DNA of 64,000 bases from Crenothrix sp. D3 (GTDB lineage Bacteria; Pseudomonadota; Gammaproteobacteria; Methylococcales; Methylomonadaceae). Positions 1-9,415 of this stretch are shown one piece after another (within the stretch, counting starts at the first letter, position 1; the number at the start of each line of letters is the position of its first letter). Under the pieces are notes generated by a model. It did no database searches and was not told the DNA's origin. It saw only the letters and a list, made by a program, of their open reading frames with translations. A program made the translations under genes and the position numbers. Location: positions 1 through 64,000 of the forward strand of contig MBQZ01000073.1 of NCBI GenBank assembly GCA_002134785.1, in the 5' to 3' direction.

Positions 1-2
1 GG

Positions 3-188
3 GGCTTGAATGAGAACACCAATGGCTTGATTCGTCAGTATTTCCCCAAAGGCAGCAGTTTTGAGGACATTACCGATGAACAGGTTGAAGCAGTCATGCA
101 CCGCCTCAACCACCGCCCTCGAAAAGGATTAAATTACCAAACACCTTATGCGGTGTTTTTTGCACAAGTTGAACGCAAAGCTGCATGA
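3..188 (+). pseudogene. IS30-family transposase, C-terminal end (cut by window edge)
   Basis: The reading frame is open from the window edge and encodes the typical IS30 transposase C-terminus: NENTNGLIRQYFPKG, then a DVxxVxxRLNxRPRK-like stretch (here EAVMHRLNHRPRKGLNYQTP). This is the end of the DDE integrase core, whose last catalytic Glu lies in the NEN segment. Only about 60 codons are visible, so whether the whole transposase is intact cannot be judged. The listed end is the TGA stop, just before the probable right inverted repeat. Family assignment is from motif recognition. Confidence 0.85.
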
Positions 189-567
189 ACTCTGGAATTG
201 CATTTATGACTTGAATCCAAGAATTATTGATATTAAATCTATTTAAAATAACTAAAAATGTTTTTAATTCAGAATAATCTGTATCATGCAACTTAGTCCA
301 GTTCTGTAAGCCTGAAATAAGCCAAGCTATCAGCATAGTAATTTGATGTTTTTCTTGCCCAGTGAATCTGCTTGGTGGTTCATACGCATGAAATAACGGC
401 AACCTAGTATGAAGCTCTTGAAAAAGAGTATGGTCAAAAGAAAAATTAGGTTGAGTCTGCTGTTTTATGATTTCTATTATTTCAACAGGCGATTCTATTT
501 GACAAGATTCTGCTTTGCTTATTAAATCTACTAGCAGAGCTTTATACTCATCTTTATAATGACTCAT
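106..567 (-). pseudogene. Unrecognised downstream partner gene, 3' end replaced by IS30
   Basis: This leftward ORF overlaps the stop of the VPA1262-like gene by an ATGA, so the start at MSHYKDEY is preferred over the ATG 12 bases upstream. The native part is about 116 residues, mostly helical, with segments such as FSFDHTLFQELHTRL and a hydrophobic stretch MLIAWLISGLQNW. I recognise no family. From about position 218 leftward the frame runs through the IS30 terminal repeat and antisense to the transposase, so the last 37 residues (from WIQVINAIPEF) are IS-derived. The gene has therefore been truncated by the IS. Whether the product still works is unknown. The coupling suggests it acts with the upstream protein. 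Confidence 0.6.
198..218. repeat. Probable right inverted repeat of the IS30 element
   Basis: Just after the transposase stop is a stretch reading TTGCATTTATGACTTGAAT, close in form to IS30-family terminal repeats. The left end is outside the window, so the pairing cannot be checked. It also marks where the leftward 157-codon ORF stops being native sequence. Confidence 0.5.
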
Positions 568-2228
568 AAATGTTTCCATAATAAATTATCTGGCTTGTCG
601 AGTTGATTCCATAATTCTATAAAAGCATCGGCAATAAGCTGCCCATCATCAACTTGTTGTAAAATATGATGTTTCTTTCCTAAACTGTTCACAGATGTTC
701 CTAATGACCATGCTAGAGTACCTTGCTGAGTATTTGGAAAAATCAAAAAACGGTCATGAAAATCCCAGCCTGTATTACCAATACGGGCGCGAAATTCTAA
801 TCTAAGTCCATAGAAATTACTTTCAAGCTCATTAAATATGTTTCTTTGATTTTCTAATTGCTCTTTTTTGCTTGTTTTTTTAGACTCTGAATAAGTTTCA
901 AGATTGGTAATTGCTCTTAATTCTGCACCAATAAATGAACAATAAAACAATGTATTAATAACATCATGAGCATTTAAATATGGATCCCATAGCCAAACTC
1001 CATATTCTCCATATTGATGAATTAATTTTCTTAAATCATTTAATGCCAATTCATGTGTATCTTTATTCGGGTTTGGTTTATATTGAACAAACTTGCGACC
1101 TTTTCTTAGTATTTCTTTTTCATCTTTATATAATCGTTCTTGAGTCCAGTATTCTGGTTTTGAACTAGGTAAACCAATTAACCTGTTTCTTTGTTTGTGT
1201 AACATTCCAACCCTAATTTCCTTTTTATTTTCTCCATCATGGATTTTAAAAATTCTTGGTTCGTGTTCAACTATCCCCATACCAAATGACACGGCACGAA
1301 TAAAAGCATTAGGACGAGTTGCAGCTAGTATTAATTTATTTTTATCATCCCATACAATTCCTTTATGTAAACCACAATCATGATTCATGGGAATAATGGT
1401 AATTTCATCTTTGACTTCACAAGAGAAATAGCCTGCTATAAGTTGGTCATGTTCCATTTCACAATTTAATCTTAATGGTCTTGGTTTAGCTTCTGGATGC
1501 CATGCCATTTTTAATTGTAAATTATTTTCTTGCCCAGAATGACCAAATTTTGTCATTAAAATGGTAATAGGAACTTGAAATATGATATTACCTAAACGGT
1601 CTGAAACACTAGCCAAGGCTATTGGACAGTATATTTGAATTTTTTCAGATAGCTCTTGCAACAAGGGTGGATTGTCTAAAAATGGCTTAAAATGTAATTT
1701 TTCTTCATCAAACCATTCCGCAATATAAGAGCCATTCCAGAAATTATTTTTAAGAATATTATTGATAGGAGTGAGTTCATCTGGCGTTACAAATTTCGGT
1801 TCTTGATATTCAATTTTCCCAAGTAATAGTTCTTTACCAGAGGCTAACCATTTATTATGAGTATTTAACTCCATAAAGTCAGTTAGTATGTCGGCGATTA
1901 ATTTTGTATATCGATTAATACCAAAAATCCAACCTTTTAAAGAGTTTAGTTTTATCATTTTTTCACTAACTATTGTCGGTTTAATCAAATTAGCTTCACC
2001 CCTATTTTCTGCCACCACAATAGTTAAAATATTAATAACAGTTTTATCTGGTAAAAAAGCAAAAACCTCCGTAATTTCTACTTGGTCATAAAAACCTAAA
2101 CAACCATGTTTAACTAATTTCTCTAAATTATTCATCATCATAATTTTGGCATACAAAAGCGAATCTAAATTCGCACAGCGTACACGAATAAATTGAGCGC
2201 ATATAGTAGTATTACCTATCAACACCAA
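564..2228 (-). CDS. VPA1262-family-like protein with a PLD-like C-terminus
   Basis: This is a protein of about 525-554 residues. The start is uncertain: the ORF begins at 2228, but three consecutive ATGs (MMMNNLEKL, about 2141) look more natural. The N-terminal two thirds have no motif I can name. The C-terminal part contains WLWDPYLNAHDV, a segment ELRAITN, and then WDFHDRFLIFP, the His-Asp-Arg form of phospholipase-D-like active sites, followed by AWSLGTSVNSLGKKHH, resembling the G/S patch of that fold. This layout reminds me of the VPA1262 family, seen near defence genes; that is recollection, not a search result. It is the first gene of a two-gene operon whose second member is broken by IS30. 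The region is AT-rich. Confidence 0.55.
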   Translation of the reverse strand: MVLIGNTTICAQFIRVRCANLDSLLYAKIMMMNNLEKLVKHGCLGFYDQVEITEVFAFLPDKTVINILTIVVAENRGEANLIKPTIVSEKMIKLNSLKGWIFGINRYTKLIADILTDFMELNTHNKWLASGKELLLGKIEYQEPKFVTPDELTPINNILKNNFWNGSYIAEWFDEEKLHFKPFLDNPPLLQELSEKIQIYCPIALASVSDRLGNIIFQVPITILMTKFGHSGQENNLQLKMAWHPEAKPRPLRLNCEMEHDQLIAGYFSCEVKDEITIIPMNHDCGLHKGIVWDDKNKLILAATRPNAFIRAVSFGMGIVEHEPRIFKIHDGENKKEIRVGMLHKQRNRLIGLPSSKPEYWTQERLYKDEKEILRKGRKFVQYKPNPNKDTHELALNDLRKLIHQYGEYGVWLWDPYLNAHDVINTLFYCSFIGAELRAITNLETYSESKKTSKKEQLENQRNIFNELESNFYGLRLEFRARIGNTGWDFHDRFLIFPNTQQGTLAWSLGTSVNSLGKKHHILQQVDDGQLIADAFIELWNQLDKPDNLLWKHL

Positions 2229-2261
2229 GATAAAACATTATTTAAACTTTTATAACAGAAT

Positions 2262-2300
2262 AAAAAAACCAGAGAGGTTTTAAAAACCTGTCTGGTCTTT
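2262..2300 (-). terminator. Rho-independent terminator after oadB
   Basis: The arms CCAGAGAGGTTT and AAACCTGTCTGG pair with one mismatch around a short A/T loop. On the minus strand the hairpin is followed by a run of seven T, giving a classic terminator shape. It lies 66 bases beyond the oadB stop and also faces the start of the VPA1262-like gene. Confidence 0.65.
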
Positions 2301-2365
2301 GCTGTTAGCGATTAGCACTGGTTGTGCTGGGATTCACTCGTATGCTATCGAATCGGCTATCTCGG

Positions 2366-3493
2366 TTATTTAATTAAACTCAATAACACACCAGCGGCGA
2401 CGGCTGAACCTATTACGCCTGCAACATTGGGACCCATTGCGTGCATTAATAAGAAGTTGTGGGGGTTGCTTTCTAAGCCGACTTTGTTGGCAACTCGCGC
2501 TGCCATTGGGACAGCGGAAACACCTGCTGCGCCGATTAATGGATTAATCAGAGTGGTGCTAAAGCGGTTCATGATTTTTGCCATGATGACACCTGAGGCT
2601 GTGCCGATGGCAAATGCACACGCGCCTAAGGCTAAAATACCCAAGGTTTTCACTTGTAAAAAGGCTTCGGCACTGAGTTTTGAACCGACTGCCAAGCCTA
2701 AGAAAATGGTGACGATGTTGATGAGTTCGTTTTGGGCAGTTTGACTTAATCGCTCAACCACACCCGACGCATTCATTAAATTACCGAGTGCAAACATTCC
2801 TATCAGTGGCGTAGCAGACGGTAGTAATAAAATAGACAGTAATAACAGCATTAACGGAAAAGCGATTTTTTCAGTTTTGCTAACCACGCGGAGTTGCTGC
2901 ATTTCAATTTTACGTTCGGCTTCAGTGGTTAACGCTCGCATAATAGGCGGTTGAATGAGCGGTACTAATGCCATGTAGGAATAAGCGGCAACAGCAATTG
3001 CACCCAGCAAATCAGGAGCTAGTTTTGAGGCAACATAAATGGCGGTCGGGCCATCCGCGCCACCAATAATGCCAATAGCTGCGGCATCTTTTAACGTAAA
3101 TTCTAAACCAGGAACGATGTTGAGTGCTAACGCACCCAACAAAGATGCAAAAATACCAAATTGCGCCGCCGCCCCTAATAATAGCGTTTTAGGATTGGCA
3201 ATCATGGGGCCAAAATCGGTCATTGCTCCGACACCCATGAAAATGAGCAACGGGAAAATGCCCGCTTTGATACCAAAATAGAGGTAAGACAATAATCCGC
3301 CCTCTTCGGCAATACCCGCGATAGGAATGTTGCTGAGTATCGCGCCAAAGCCTATGGGCAATAGTAATAAGGGTTCAAATCCTTTTTTAATCGCCAGAAA
3401 CAATAACAAAAAGCCGACCAGCATCATGAATGCCTGACCTGCGGTAAAGTTGTAAAGTCCTGTGCTGTGCCAGAGTGAAATAAGATTTTCCAT
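2366..3493 (-). CDS. oadB: Oxaloacetate decarboxylase beta subunit (Na+ pump)
   Basis: A 375-residue integral membrane protein with about nine to eleven hydrophobic segments. It matches the beta subunit of the biotin-dependent Na+-translocating decarboxylases, which decarboxylates carboxybiotin and exports Na+. The key signature [10 protein letters not shown], whose Asp is essential for Na+ coupling in this family, is present, as are the conserved [17 protein letters not shown] and [19 protein letters not shown] segments. It is shorter than the roughly 430-residue enterobacterial OadB but the usual size for the compact form. It is the third gene of oadG-oadA-oadB, 23 bases after oadA, and ends at a terminator. 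The substrate is set by OadA, so the assignment leans on that gene. Confidence 0.93.
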   Translation of the reverse strand: MENLISLWHSTGLYNFTAGQAFMMLVGFLLLFLAIKKGFEPLLLLPIGFGAILSNIPIAGIAEEGGLLSYLYFGIKAGIFPLLIFMGVGAMTDFGPMIANPKTLLLGAAAQFGIFASLLGALALNIVPGLEFTLKDAAAIGIIGGADGPTAIYVASKLAPDLLGAIAVAAYSYMALVPLIQPPIMRALTTEAERKIEMQQLRVVSKTEKIAFPLMLLLLSILLLPSATPLIGMFALGNLMNASGVVERLSQTAQNELINIVTIFLGLAVGSKLSAEAFLQVKTLGILALGACAFAIGTASGVIMAKIMNRFSTTLINPLIGAAGVSAVPMAARVANKVGLESNPHNFLLMHAMGPNVAGVIGSAVAAGVLLSLIK

Positions 3494-3516
3494 GCCTGTT
3501 CCCTTTTATTAAAGCG

Positions 3517-5298
3517 TTATAGCGAAATCAACAAATCACTACCAGCAACCGCACCACCCTCTTTAACGTGGATGGCACTGACTATGCCTGTATATTTTGA
3601 ACGTATTTCAGTTTCCATTTTCATGGCTTCCATGATGACAACTACATCACCTGCGGCAATAGTGCTACCCACACTCACCAATATTTTTAGGATATTGCCT
3701 GCCATCGGTGCTTCAATGGTAGCCCCATCACTCGGTGGAGCAACCTCTACACTGTTAGTCGCCGCTTGAATGGCGAATGTGGTATCACCCGCACTCACTG
3801 CGACATTAAAGTTTCTGCCATCAACATTGACAACGTAAGTTTCAGTGCCAGTCGGTTTTTGATTGTTTTTTGTCGCTTGAGGTGCAACAACAGGCTGCGC
3901 ACTAGGTGCGGCTTCAAACATTGCGGCATTGCCACGATTAGCAATAAATTTCCAGCCGACTTGGGCAAACATACCGTTAATCAGCGCGTCTTCTTCAATA
4001 TTCGCTGCTAATTTTACGCCTTCTGTTTTGGCTTTTTCTTGGACTTCAGTAATGAGTTTATCCATTTCAGCGGCGATTAAATCGGCTGGACGGCAAGTAA
4101 TGACTGATGATCCGTTTAATACCCGTGCTTGTAGTTCAGCATTAACTGGCGCAGGTGTTGCGCCGTATTCACCTTTTAATACGCCTGCGGTTTCTTTAGT
4201 AATGGTTTTATAACGTTCACCGCTTAATACGTTGATAACGGCTTGTGTTCCAACAATTTGTGAGGTGGGTGTCACCAGCGGAATAAAGCCTAAATCGGCA
4301 CGCACACGCGGTATTTCTTGTAGCACTTCGTCGTATTTATCAGTCGCGCCTTGTTCTTTTAACTGGCTTTCCATGTTGGTCAACATACCACCCGGAACTT
4401 GAGCAATAAGAATACGTCCATCTACACCTTTCATACTGCCCTCAAATTGGGCGTATTTTTTGCGAACATCCCTAAAATAGTGCGCGATTTCTTCCAGCTT
4501 CACTAAATCCAAACCTGTCGTGTATGGCGTGCCTTCTAAACTAGCAACAATAGATTCTGTCGCGCTATGTCCATAAGTCATACTCATAGATGAAATAGCG
4601 GTATCGGCATGATCTAAACCCGCTTCAGCGGCTTTGATGATAGTTGCAACACTCAAGCCTGTGGTCGCATGGCAATGCAGATGAATGGGTAGTTTGGTGC
4701 TTTTTTTCAAACGACTAACGAGTTCAAACGCTTCGTAAGGTTTGAGTAAGCCCGCCATGTCTTTGATACAAATAGAATGCGCCCCCATGTCTTCGATTTG
4801 TTTCGCTAACGTTACCCACGTTTCTATGGTGTGTACGGGGCTAGTGGTATAAGAAATCGTACCTTGCGCATGAGCATCAGTAGCCAATACCGCTTTGACT
4901 GCGTGTTCGATATTTCTCATGTCGTTCATCGCATCAAAAATGCGGAACACGTCTATGCCATTAATCGCACAGCGTTCGACAAATTTATCGACCACATCAT
5001 CGGCATAATGCCGATACCCTAAAATATTTTGTCCACGCAACAACATTTGTTGCGGTGTGTTAGGCATTGCCGCTTTTAATAAGCGTAACCGTTCCCACGG
5101 ATCTTCTCCTAAATAACGAATACAAGCATCAAAGGTTGCGCCGCCCCATGACTCAATAGACCAATAACCGATGGCATCGAGTTTTTCACAGATGGGTAGC
5201 ATATCTTCAATGCGTAAACGAGTAGCTAAGATGGATTGATGGGCATCACGCAAAACAACTTCAGTGATTGCTAGGGGCTTTTTTTTATCTCGTGCCAT
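3517..5298 (-). CDS. oadA: Oxaloacetate decarboxylase alpha subunit
   Basis: A 593-residue soluble subunit that moves CO2 from oxaloacetate to biotin. The N-terminal carboxyltransferase barrel carries LRDAHQS, the metal-binding [10 protein letters not shown] and an essential-Lys region IKDMAGLL. The conserved PYC/OADA domain follows, with [13 protein letters not shown] near residue 305. After a Pro/Ala/Gln-rich linker comes a biotinyl domain with EAMKMETE; the biotinylated Lys is residue 560, 33 from the C-terminus. The same architecture occurs in pyruvate carboxylase subunit B, but the flanking oadG and oadB make the Na+ pump much more likely. In a C1-assimilating cell it could drain or balance oxaloacetate while pumping Na+. 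Confidence 0.93.
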   Translation of the reverse strand: MARDKKKPLAITEVVLRDAHQSILATRLRIEDMLPICEKLDAIGYWSIESWGGATFDACIRYLGEDPWERLRLLKAAMPNTPQQMLLRGQNILGYRHYADDVVDKFVERCAINGIDVFRIFDAMNDMRNIEHAVKAVLATDAHAQGTISYTTSPVHTIETWVTLAKQIEDMGAHSICIKDMAGLLKPYEAFELVSRLKKSTKLPIHLHCHATTGLSVATIIKAAEAGLDHADTAISSMSMTYGHSATESIVASLEGTPYTTGLDLVKLEEIAHYFRDVRKKYAQFEGSMKGVDGRILIAQVPGGMLTNMESQLKEQGATDKYDEVLQEIPRVRADLGFIPLVTPTSQIVGTQAVINVLSGERYKTITKETAGVLKGEYGATPAPVNAELQARVLNGSSVITCRPADLIAAEMDKLITEVQEKAKTEGVKLAANIEEDALINGMFAQVGWKFIANRGNAAMFEAAPSAQPVVAPQATKNNQKPTGTETYVVNVDGRNFNVAVSAGDTTFAIQAATNSVEVAPPSDGATIEAPMAGNILKILVSVGSTIAAGDVVVIMEAMKMETEIRSKYTGIVSAIHVKEGGAVAGSDLLISL

Positions 5299-5375
5299 TC
5301 TTAATAGTTCTCCAGAAACCTGTCTATATTTATCATCGGCTCAGTGAGTCACGTTGATTGTTTTATGTTAAAAAA

Positions 5376-5606
5376 TTATTTATGTTTGCTTCGATACTGA
5401 TGCACGGCGGCAGTAATAGCGGCAATGACATTTTTATCAACACCACCTGAGGTGAGATGAATTGCTGTTGTTGGTTGCTCAGGGAAAAATCGCTGTACTA
5501 AAAACGACATGAGATTAATTGCACCCACCAACATAACCAAAAATAAGAACACGATGGTCATTCCAGCAAACATTAATTCTATTCCGCTACTCATTAACTC
5601 TGTCAT
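5376..5606 (-). CDS. oadG: Oxaloacetate decarboxylase gamma subunit
   Basis: A 76-residue protein with one N-terminal transmembrane helix (LMFAGMTIVFLFLVMLVGAINLM, about residues 11-33) followed by a short soluble tail. This is the normal shape of OadG, the small subunit that holds OadA to OadB. The C-terminal part has GGVDKNVIAAITAAVHQYR, a common tail motif in this family. It is the first gene of the oadGAB operon; the spacer to oadA is 77 bases. Small OadG proteins diverge quickly, so the call rests on size, the helix and position. Confidence 0.88.
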   Translation of the reverse strand: MTELMSSGIELMFAGMTIVFLFLVMLVGAINLMSFLVQRFFPEQPTTAIHLTSGGVDKNVIAAITAAVHQYRSKHK

Positions 5607-6056
5607 ATTGCCAAGCCTTTTATATTGAACTGTTTGAAGCCATTGAAACCTATAACTACATTATCCATAAAACCAAGCCGCTAAACAAACTAAAGATAAG
5701 TGGTAGTCGGTGTTTTTAGTGACTGATTTATATAATTTATTGATGCAGCGATTGAATTGCCAACTCCAAAAATCAATCAGTTTTTTATCATAACTTACAT
5801 TAACTCACAAAAATCAACATACTTTATTGTCCTACTGGTTTTATGTTTAACAATTTCTTATAGCAAAAATTAGACCGAAAATACAGAGACTAAGCTGATT
5901 AGACTCATTAAATTAACTTCTTAATTGAGATAATAAATGATAGCATCGAAGCTCAGTTATACACCTACGATGGTGGTTACTGAATCATGTTAGATGTTAA
6001 TTCGCCCGTGTCATTTGACGTACTCATTAAGGGCATCATATAAAAAGGGGAAAAAT
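5607..6056. other. Intergenic region between divergent oadG and DUF805 genes
   Basis: A 450-base AT-rich stretch with no convincing ORF. It must hold the leftward oadGAB promoter and the rightward DUF805 promoter, but I see no clear pair of boxes or a strong repeat. The only distinct element is the AAAAGGGG ribosome site directly before the DUF805 start. Confidence 0.5.
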
Positions 6057-6467
6057 ATGAATTGGTATATTGAAGTTTTAAAAAAATATGTTGTATTTAG
6101 CGGTAGAGCCAGTCGATCAGAGTATTGGTACTTTGTTTTATTCAGCACCATCATCAGCATAATTCTGACCATCATTGACGTAGCGATGGGTAGTGGCAGT
6201 GCTGAAAGCACTATGGGTGGTGCTGATGCAGAGATGGCTGCGAATGTAAGTATGGGATTATTAGGTGGCATTTATTCACTAGCGGTACTCCTTCCAAGCC
6301 TAGCAGTTGCAGTGCGTAGACTGCATGATACTGACCACAGTGGTTGGTGGATGTTTATTGCACTAATCCCACTCATCGGAGCGATTGTACTGCTGATTTT
6401 CATGGTAAAAGACAGCACACCTAGTGAAAATGAATACGGTTCTAATCCTAAAAAGACGGCTTATTAA
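6057..6467 (+). CDS. DUF805 family membrane protein
   Basis: A 136-residue inner-membrane protein of unknown function. The start at MNWYIEVLKKY is chosen because DUF805 proteins almost always begin this way and AAAAGGGG lies six to ten bases upstream; the frame itself is open 63 bases further. The diagnostic N-terminal FSGRASRSEYWYFVLF is followed by a first helix (TIISIILTIIDVA), a small-residue Ser/Gly/Ala loop, a second helix, the conserved VRRLHDTDHSGWW motif, and a third helix. The C-terminus KDSTPSENEYGSNP is also typical. It appears to be a single-gene unit with a strong palindrome 20 bases beyond its stop. Confidence 0.9.
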   Translation: MNWYIEVLKKYVVFSGRASRSEYWYFVLFSTIISIILTIIDVAMGSGSAESTMGGADAEMAANVSMGLLGGIYSLAVLLPSLAVAVRRLHDTDHSGWWMFIALIPLIGAIVLLIFMVKDSTPSENEYGSNPKKTAY

Positions 6468-6484
6468 TTAAAAAGCAATCAAAA

Positions 6485-6520
6485 GAAACGCTATTAAAGT
6501 ACCGCTTTTAATAGCGTTTC
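6485..6520. terminator. Palindrome after the DUF805 gene, possible terminator
   Basis: The arms GAAACGCTATTAAA and TTTAATAGCGTTTC are perfect 14-base complements around an eight-base loop. No T run follows on the plus strand, while AAAA precedes it, so it may act better on the minus strand or simply protect the mRNA end. Confidence 0.5.
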
Positions 6521-6566
6521 TAACCCTACTGATAGTTATAGCAATTATCACATCCTAGTTAGCCTA

Positions 6567-7395
6567 TTAAATCTGTAAATCGGGTTAAAATCAGGGGCAG
6601 AAAGAAGCTAACTAGCCCATACAAAACCTTATGACCTGCTATCAAGAAATCACCTGTCCATCCTGTAAAAGTAACCAGATTGGTAAGGCTGGACGCAATG
6701 CAATTGGCGAAGCGCGTTACCGTTGTCAAAATCCGTTGTGCATGACAAAAACCTTTATGCTGAATTACCGATACCTAGCTTGCCAAGCAGGGATTAAAAA
6801 GCAGATAGTGGAAATGGCAATCAATGGCAGCGGTATCCGCGCTACGGCACGGGTGCTAAAAATCAACAAGAACACCCTCATTAGCACGTTAAAAAAAAGC
6901 CAATACGTTGGTACAAATTCATCCAAAGCTAATTGAATTCAGCGCGAATAGCGGGCTGGAAGTCAGGCTAGAAGCCGCTTTCGAGATTGAAATGGACGAG
7001 CAGTGGTCTTATGTTGGCAATAAATCTAACCAACGCTGGCTGTGGCACGCCGTTGACCATGCCACTAACACGGTACTCGCTTATGTATTTGGTAAGCACA
7101 AGGATGACGTATTCAAACAACTCAAAACCTTGCTTGCCCCCTTTAATGTTAGTCGCTTATACACAGATGATTGGGGTGCTTATAATCGCCACCTTGAGGC
7201 GGATAACCATGAGATTGGTAAGCGCAATACACAGAAAATCAAACCTAAAAACCTGAACTTTCGAACTTGGCACAGCGACTTACACGCAAGACCTTATGTT
7301 TCTCAAAACTAGAGTTGATGCACGATACGGTCATCGGTTTACTCATTAACAAGGTCGAATTCGGGCGCGATATTTATACTTAATTACAGATTTAA
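6567..7395. mobile_element. IS1-family insertion sequence (decayed copy)
   Basis: The ends are marked by a perfect 12-base inverted repeat, TTAAATCTGTAA at 6567-6578 and its complement at 7384-7395, flanking an IS1-type transposase. The element is about 830 bases, close to IS1 size. I could not find a convincing target duplication, so the exact ends may lie a few bases further out. The right end sits immediately against the stop of a truncated integrase ORF, suggesting that the IS inserted into, or deleted part of, the integrase gene. Confidence 0.7.
6631..7383 (+). pseudogene. IS1-family transposase InsA/InsB', frameshifted
   Basis: The first frame (6631-6936) encodes an InsA-like zinc finger/HTH protein: CPSCKS, RYRCQNPLC, then MAINGSGIRATARVLKI. 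The second frame (from about 6899) encodes the DDE part: EMDEQWSYVGNKSNQRWLWHAVD, LYTDDWGAYNR and KRNTQKIKPKNLNFRTW. The two frames join at a run of eight A (6891-6898). Seven A would give one continuous ORF, so this is either slippage or a one-base insertion. A second shift near 7275, probably a one-base deletion, puts the true C-terminus (RKTLCFSKLELMHDTVIGLL, ending at TAA 7381-7383) out of frame. This copy is probably inactive. Confidence 0.8.
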
Positions 7396-7399
7396 CCCA

Positions 7400-7696
7400 T
7401 TACCCTTTTTTGCTAAGGACGTTAATCGCCTCTAACTTGGCTGAATTACGAATTGCAAACAGATCAACATCCAACTGCTTAAATAATTCTTCACCGCCCA
7501 TGCTATCAATATCAGCATCAGACAGTGCCAGCAATTGCGATTGTTCCAGATTAGGAATGGTTTTGATACTGAGTTCAATTTTATCCGCCCATGCTTGAGC
7601 GAGTATTTGAGTAGGGAAGGTTTTGTTTTTGACAATGCCTTTCATGCGAACATCGGCGCGAAAGTGATTGTTTGCCAAGGGTCTAATGTAAGCCAT
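7400..7696 (-). pseudogene. Truncated tyrosine integrase, N-terminal arm-binding part
   Basis: The 98-residue ORF begins MAYIRPLANNHFRADVRMKG and continues with KTFPTQILAQAWADKIE. This is the usual opening of phage-type integrases (a small DNA-arm-binding domain followed by the start of the core-binding domain). The catalytic domain with the R...HxxR...Y residues is absent, and the frame stops five bases before the IS1 right end, so the gene was truncated there. It lies on the same strand as tRNA-Lys and is on the 3' side of that tRNA, the normal place for an island integrase. Family assignment from such a short part is moderate. Confidence 0.6.
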
Positions 7697-7969
7697 TACA
7701 CACCCCCTGCAATTGCAAAGGTGATAAGCGAAAATTTGGGATTATTTTTTACGCAAAAAACAACGCACAATAAGCATTGACTAAGGTAAAAATAATTTTG
7801 GATTTTAGTCCAAGATTGGACTAGAGAGAATTGGTTTTGCGGGTTCATTACGCCACCTCATTGAGCAAATAATGTAGAAGTGCGCCTAACAAGCACCTTG
7901 CTACGGTTATGTTGCTTCAATTCGACGGGCAATCTTATTGAAATTTCTTTGTCCATCAAAGGGTTATGA

Positions 7970-8045
7970 TGGTGGGTCGTGCGCGATTCGAACGCGCGAC
8001 CATCGCATTAAAAGTGCGGTGCTCTACCGGCTGAGCTAACGACCC
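7970..8045 (-). tRNA. tRNA-Lys (TTT anticodon)
   Basis: Read on the minus strand, the 76 bases begin GGGTCGTTAGCTCAG and end CGACCCACCA, so the CCA end is encoded. The acceptor stem GGGTCGT/ACGACCC is perfect, the D arm has GCTCAGCCGGTAGAGC, the anticodon loop is CTTTTAA, and the T arm is CGCGCGTTCGAATCGCGCG-like. It follows the queC gene on the same strand. A truncated integrase lies beyond its 3' end, suggesting past use as an attachment site. Confidence 0.95.
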
Positions 8046-8090
8046 AACAAAGAAAGACAATTATAACGATTATTATGAATTATGCAACAC

Positions 8091-8765
8091 TTATTTTTGG
8101 TAACGTGTGCAGTCTGGAATGCCTGCTTCAATAAAACCTGCTTTTCTTAGGCGGCAGGCATCGCATTCGCCACAGGCGTGTCCTTGTTCATCGGCGGAAT
8201 AACAGGATACGGTGCGTTGGTAATCAACATCTAGGGCTATGCCTGTTTTGATTATTTCTGCTTTGCTTAGGTGTATCAGCGGGGTGTGAATGGAAAAATG
8301 CGTGCCTTCTACGCCTGCTTTGGTGGCTAGGTTGGCTAATTTTTGAAAACTTTCGATAAATTCGGGGCGGCAATCAGGATAGCCTGAGTAATCAACGGCA
8401 TTTACGCCGATAAAAATGTCGTGCAAATGCAGGACTTCTGCCCAACCTAAGGCAAATGATAAGAAAATGGTGTTTCTGGCTGGGACATAGGTGACAGGTA
8501 TGCCTGTTTGTAAGGTGTGCGGCACGGCGATGTGTTCATCGGTGAGTGCTGAACCACCTATTGAACCTAAGCCCAGTTTAATTATTTTATGGTCGGCTAC
8601 TTGGTAATCGGCAGCGATTTGAGCGGCGGCGATGAGTTCGGCATTGTGGCGTTGCCCGTAGTCAAAACTGAGGGCGTAGCATTTAAAACCTTGCTGTTGG
8701 GCAAGTGCGAGTACGGTGATGGAGTCTAATCCGCCTGATAGCAGGACAATGGCTTTTTTTTGCAT
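8091..8765 (-). CDS. queC: 7-cyano-7-deazaguanine synthase
   Basis: QueC converts 7-carboxy-7-deazaguanine to preQ0 with ATP and ammonia in queuosine biosynthesis. The 224-residue protein opens with the PP-loop ATP site [16 protein letters not shown], which pairs with [14 protein letters not shown]. The C-terminus has the zinc-binding cysteines in [20 protein letters not shown]. The length is normal. It is the last gene of the tol-pal-cpoB-queE-queC run, five bases after queE. The two que genes downstream of cpoB are a common gammaproteobacterial arrangement. No preQ1 riboswitch is visible, as expected for genes inside an operon. Confidence 0.95.
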   Translation of the reverse strand: MQKKAIVLLSGGLDSITVLALAQQQGFKCYALSFDYGQRHNAELIAAAQIAADYQVADHKIIKLGLGSIGGSALTDEHIAVPHTLQTGIPVTYVPARNTIFLSFALGWAEVLHLHDIFIGVNAVDYSGYPDCRPEFIESFQKLANLATKAGVEGTHFSIHTPLIHLSKAEIIKTGIALDVDYQRTVSCYSADEQGHACGECDACRLRKAGFIEAGIPDCTRYQK

Positions 8766-8770
8766 AGTAT

Positions 8771-9415
8771 TTATTTGCCTTGGGCATCATCCCAAAGCAG
8801 TTTATGAAGTTGAATTTGAAAACGTACGGGCAGTCTATCGCTGAGAATTTTGTCGGCAAGTTCTGTTGGATTTTGCTGTCCCATAACGGGTGAAAATAAA
8901 ATTTCGCAACGATTAAGCAGGTCGTATTCGGCTAATATTGCTTTTGACCAGCTGTAATCGTCATCGTTACCGATAACAAATTTAATTTGATCCTGCGTAG
9001 TGAGATGTTCAATGTTGGCATAACGATTTTTATCCATTTCGCCTGAGCTAGGGGTTTTTATGTCCATAACTTTGATTGCACGCAGGTCAACCGCTGACAC
9101 ATCAAGCGCACCACTGGTTTCTAGGGAAACGGTATAGCCTTTATCCAGTAATTGGGTCATTAACTCAAGGCAAGCAGGTTGGGCTAATGGCTCACCACCT
9201 GTGACGGTGATGTATTTGCCACCATATTGTTCAACGTCAGCCAGAATATCCGCTAATGTCATTTTTTTACCGCCCGTAAAGGCATAAGCGGTATCACAAT
9301 ACACACAGCGTAATGGGCAACCTGTCAGGCGAATAAATACCGTGGGCAAGCCTACGGTATTGGATTCACCTTGTAGTGAGTAAAAAATTTCAGTAATGCG
9401 CAGTGAATGGGTCAT
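8771..9415 (-). CDS. queE: 7-carboxy-7-deazaguanine synthase (radical SAM)
   Basis: QueE rearranges 6-carboxytetrahydropterin to 7-carboxy-7-deazaguanine using a 4Fe-4S cluster and S-adenosylmethionine. The cluster motif is CPLRCVYCD (CxxxCxxC), preceded by the substrate-binding IFYSLQGE segment; VTGGEPLAQ is the SAM-binding GGE motif. The 214-residue length fits. The start ATG shares one base with the cpoB stop (TAATG), so the genes are translationally coupled. QueE substrate comes from QueD, which is not in this window. Confidence 0.95.
   Translation of the reverse strand: MTHSLRITEIFYSLQGESNTVGLPTVFIRLTGCPLRCVYCDTAYAFTGGKKMTLADILADVEQYGGKYITVTGGEPLAQPACLELMTQLLDKGYTVSLETSGALDVSAVDLRAIKVMDIKTPSSGEMDKNRYANIEHLTTQDQIKFVIGNDDDYSWSKAILAEYDLLNRCEILFSPVMGQQNPTELADKILSDRLPVRFQIQLHKLLWDDAQGK

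Noticed and set aside
2322-2744. Plus-strand ORF opposite oadB
   Set aside because: Antisense to a well-identified membrane gene, no ribosome site and no family features.
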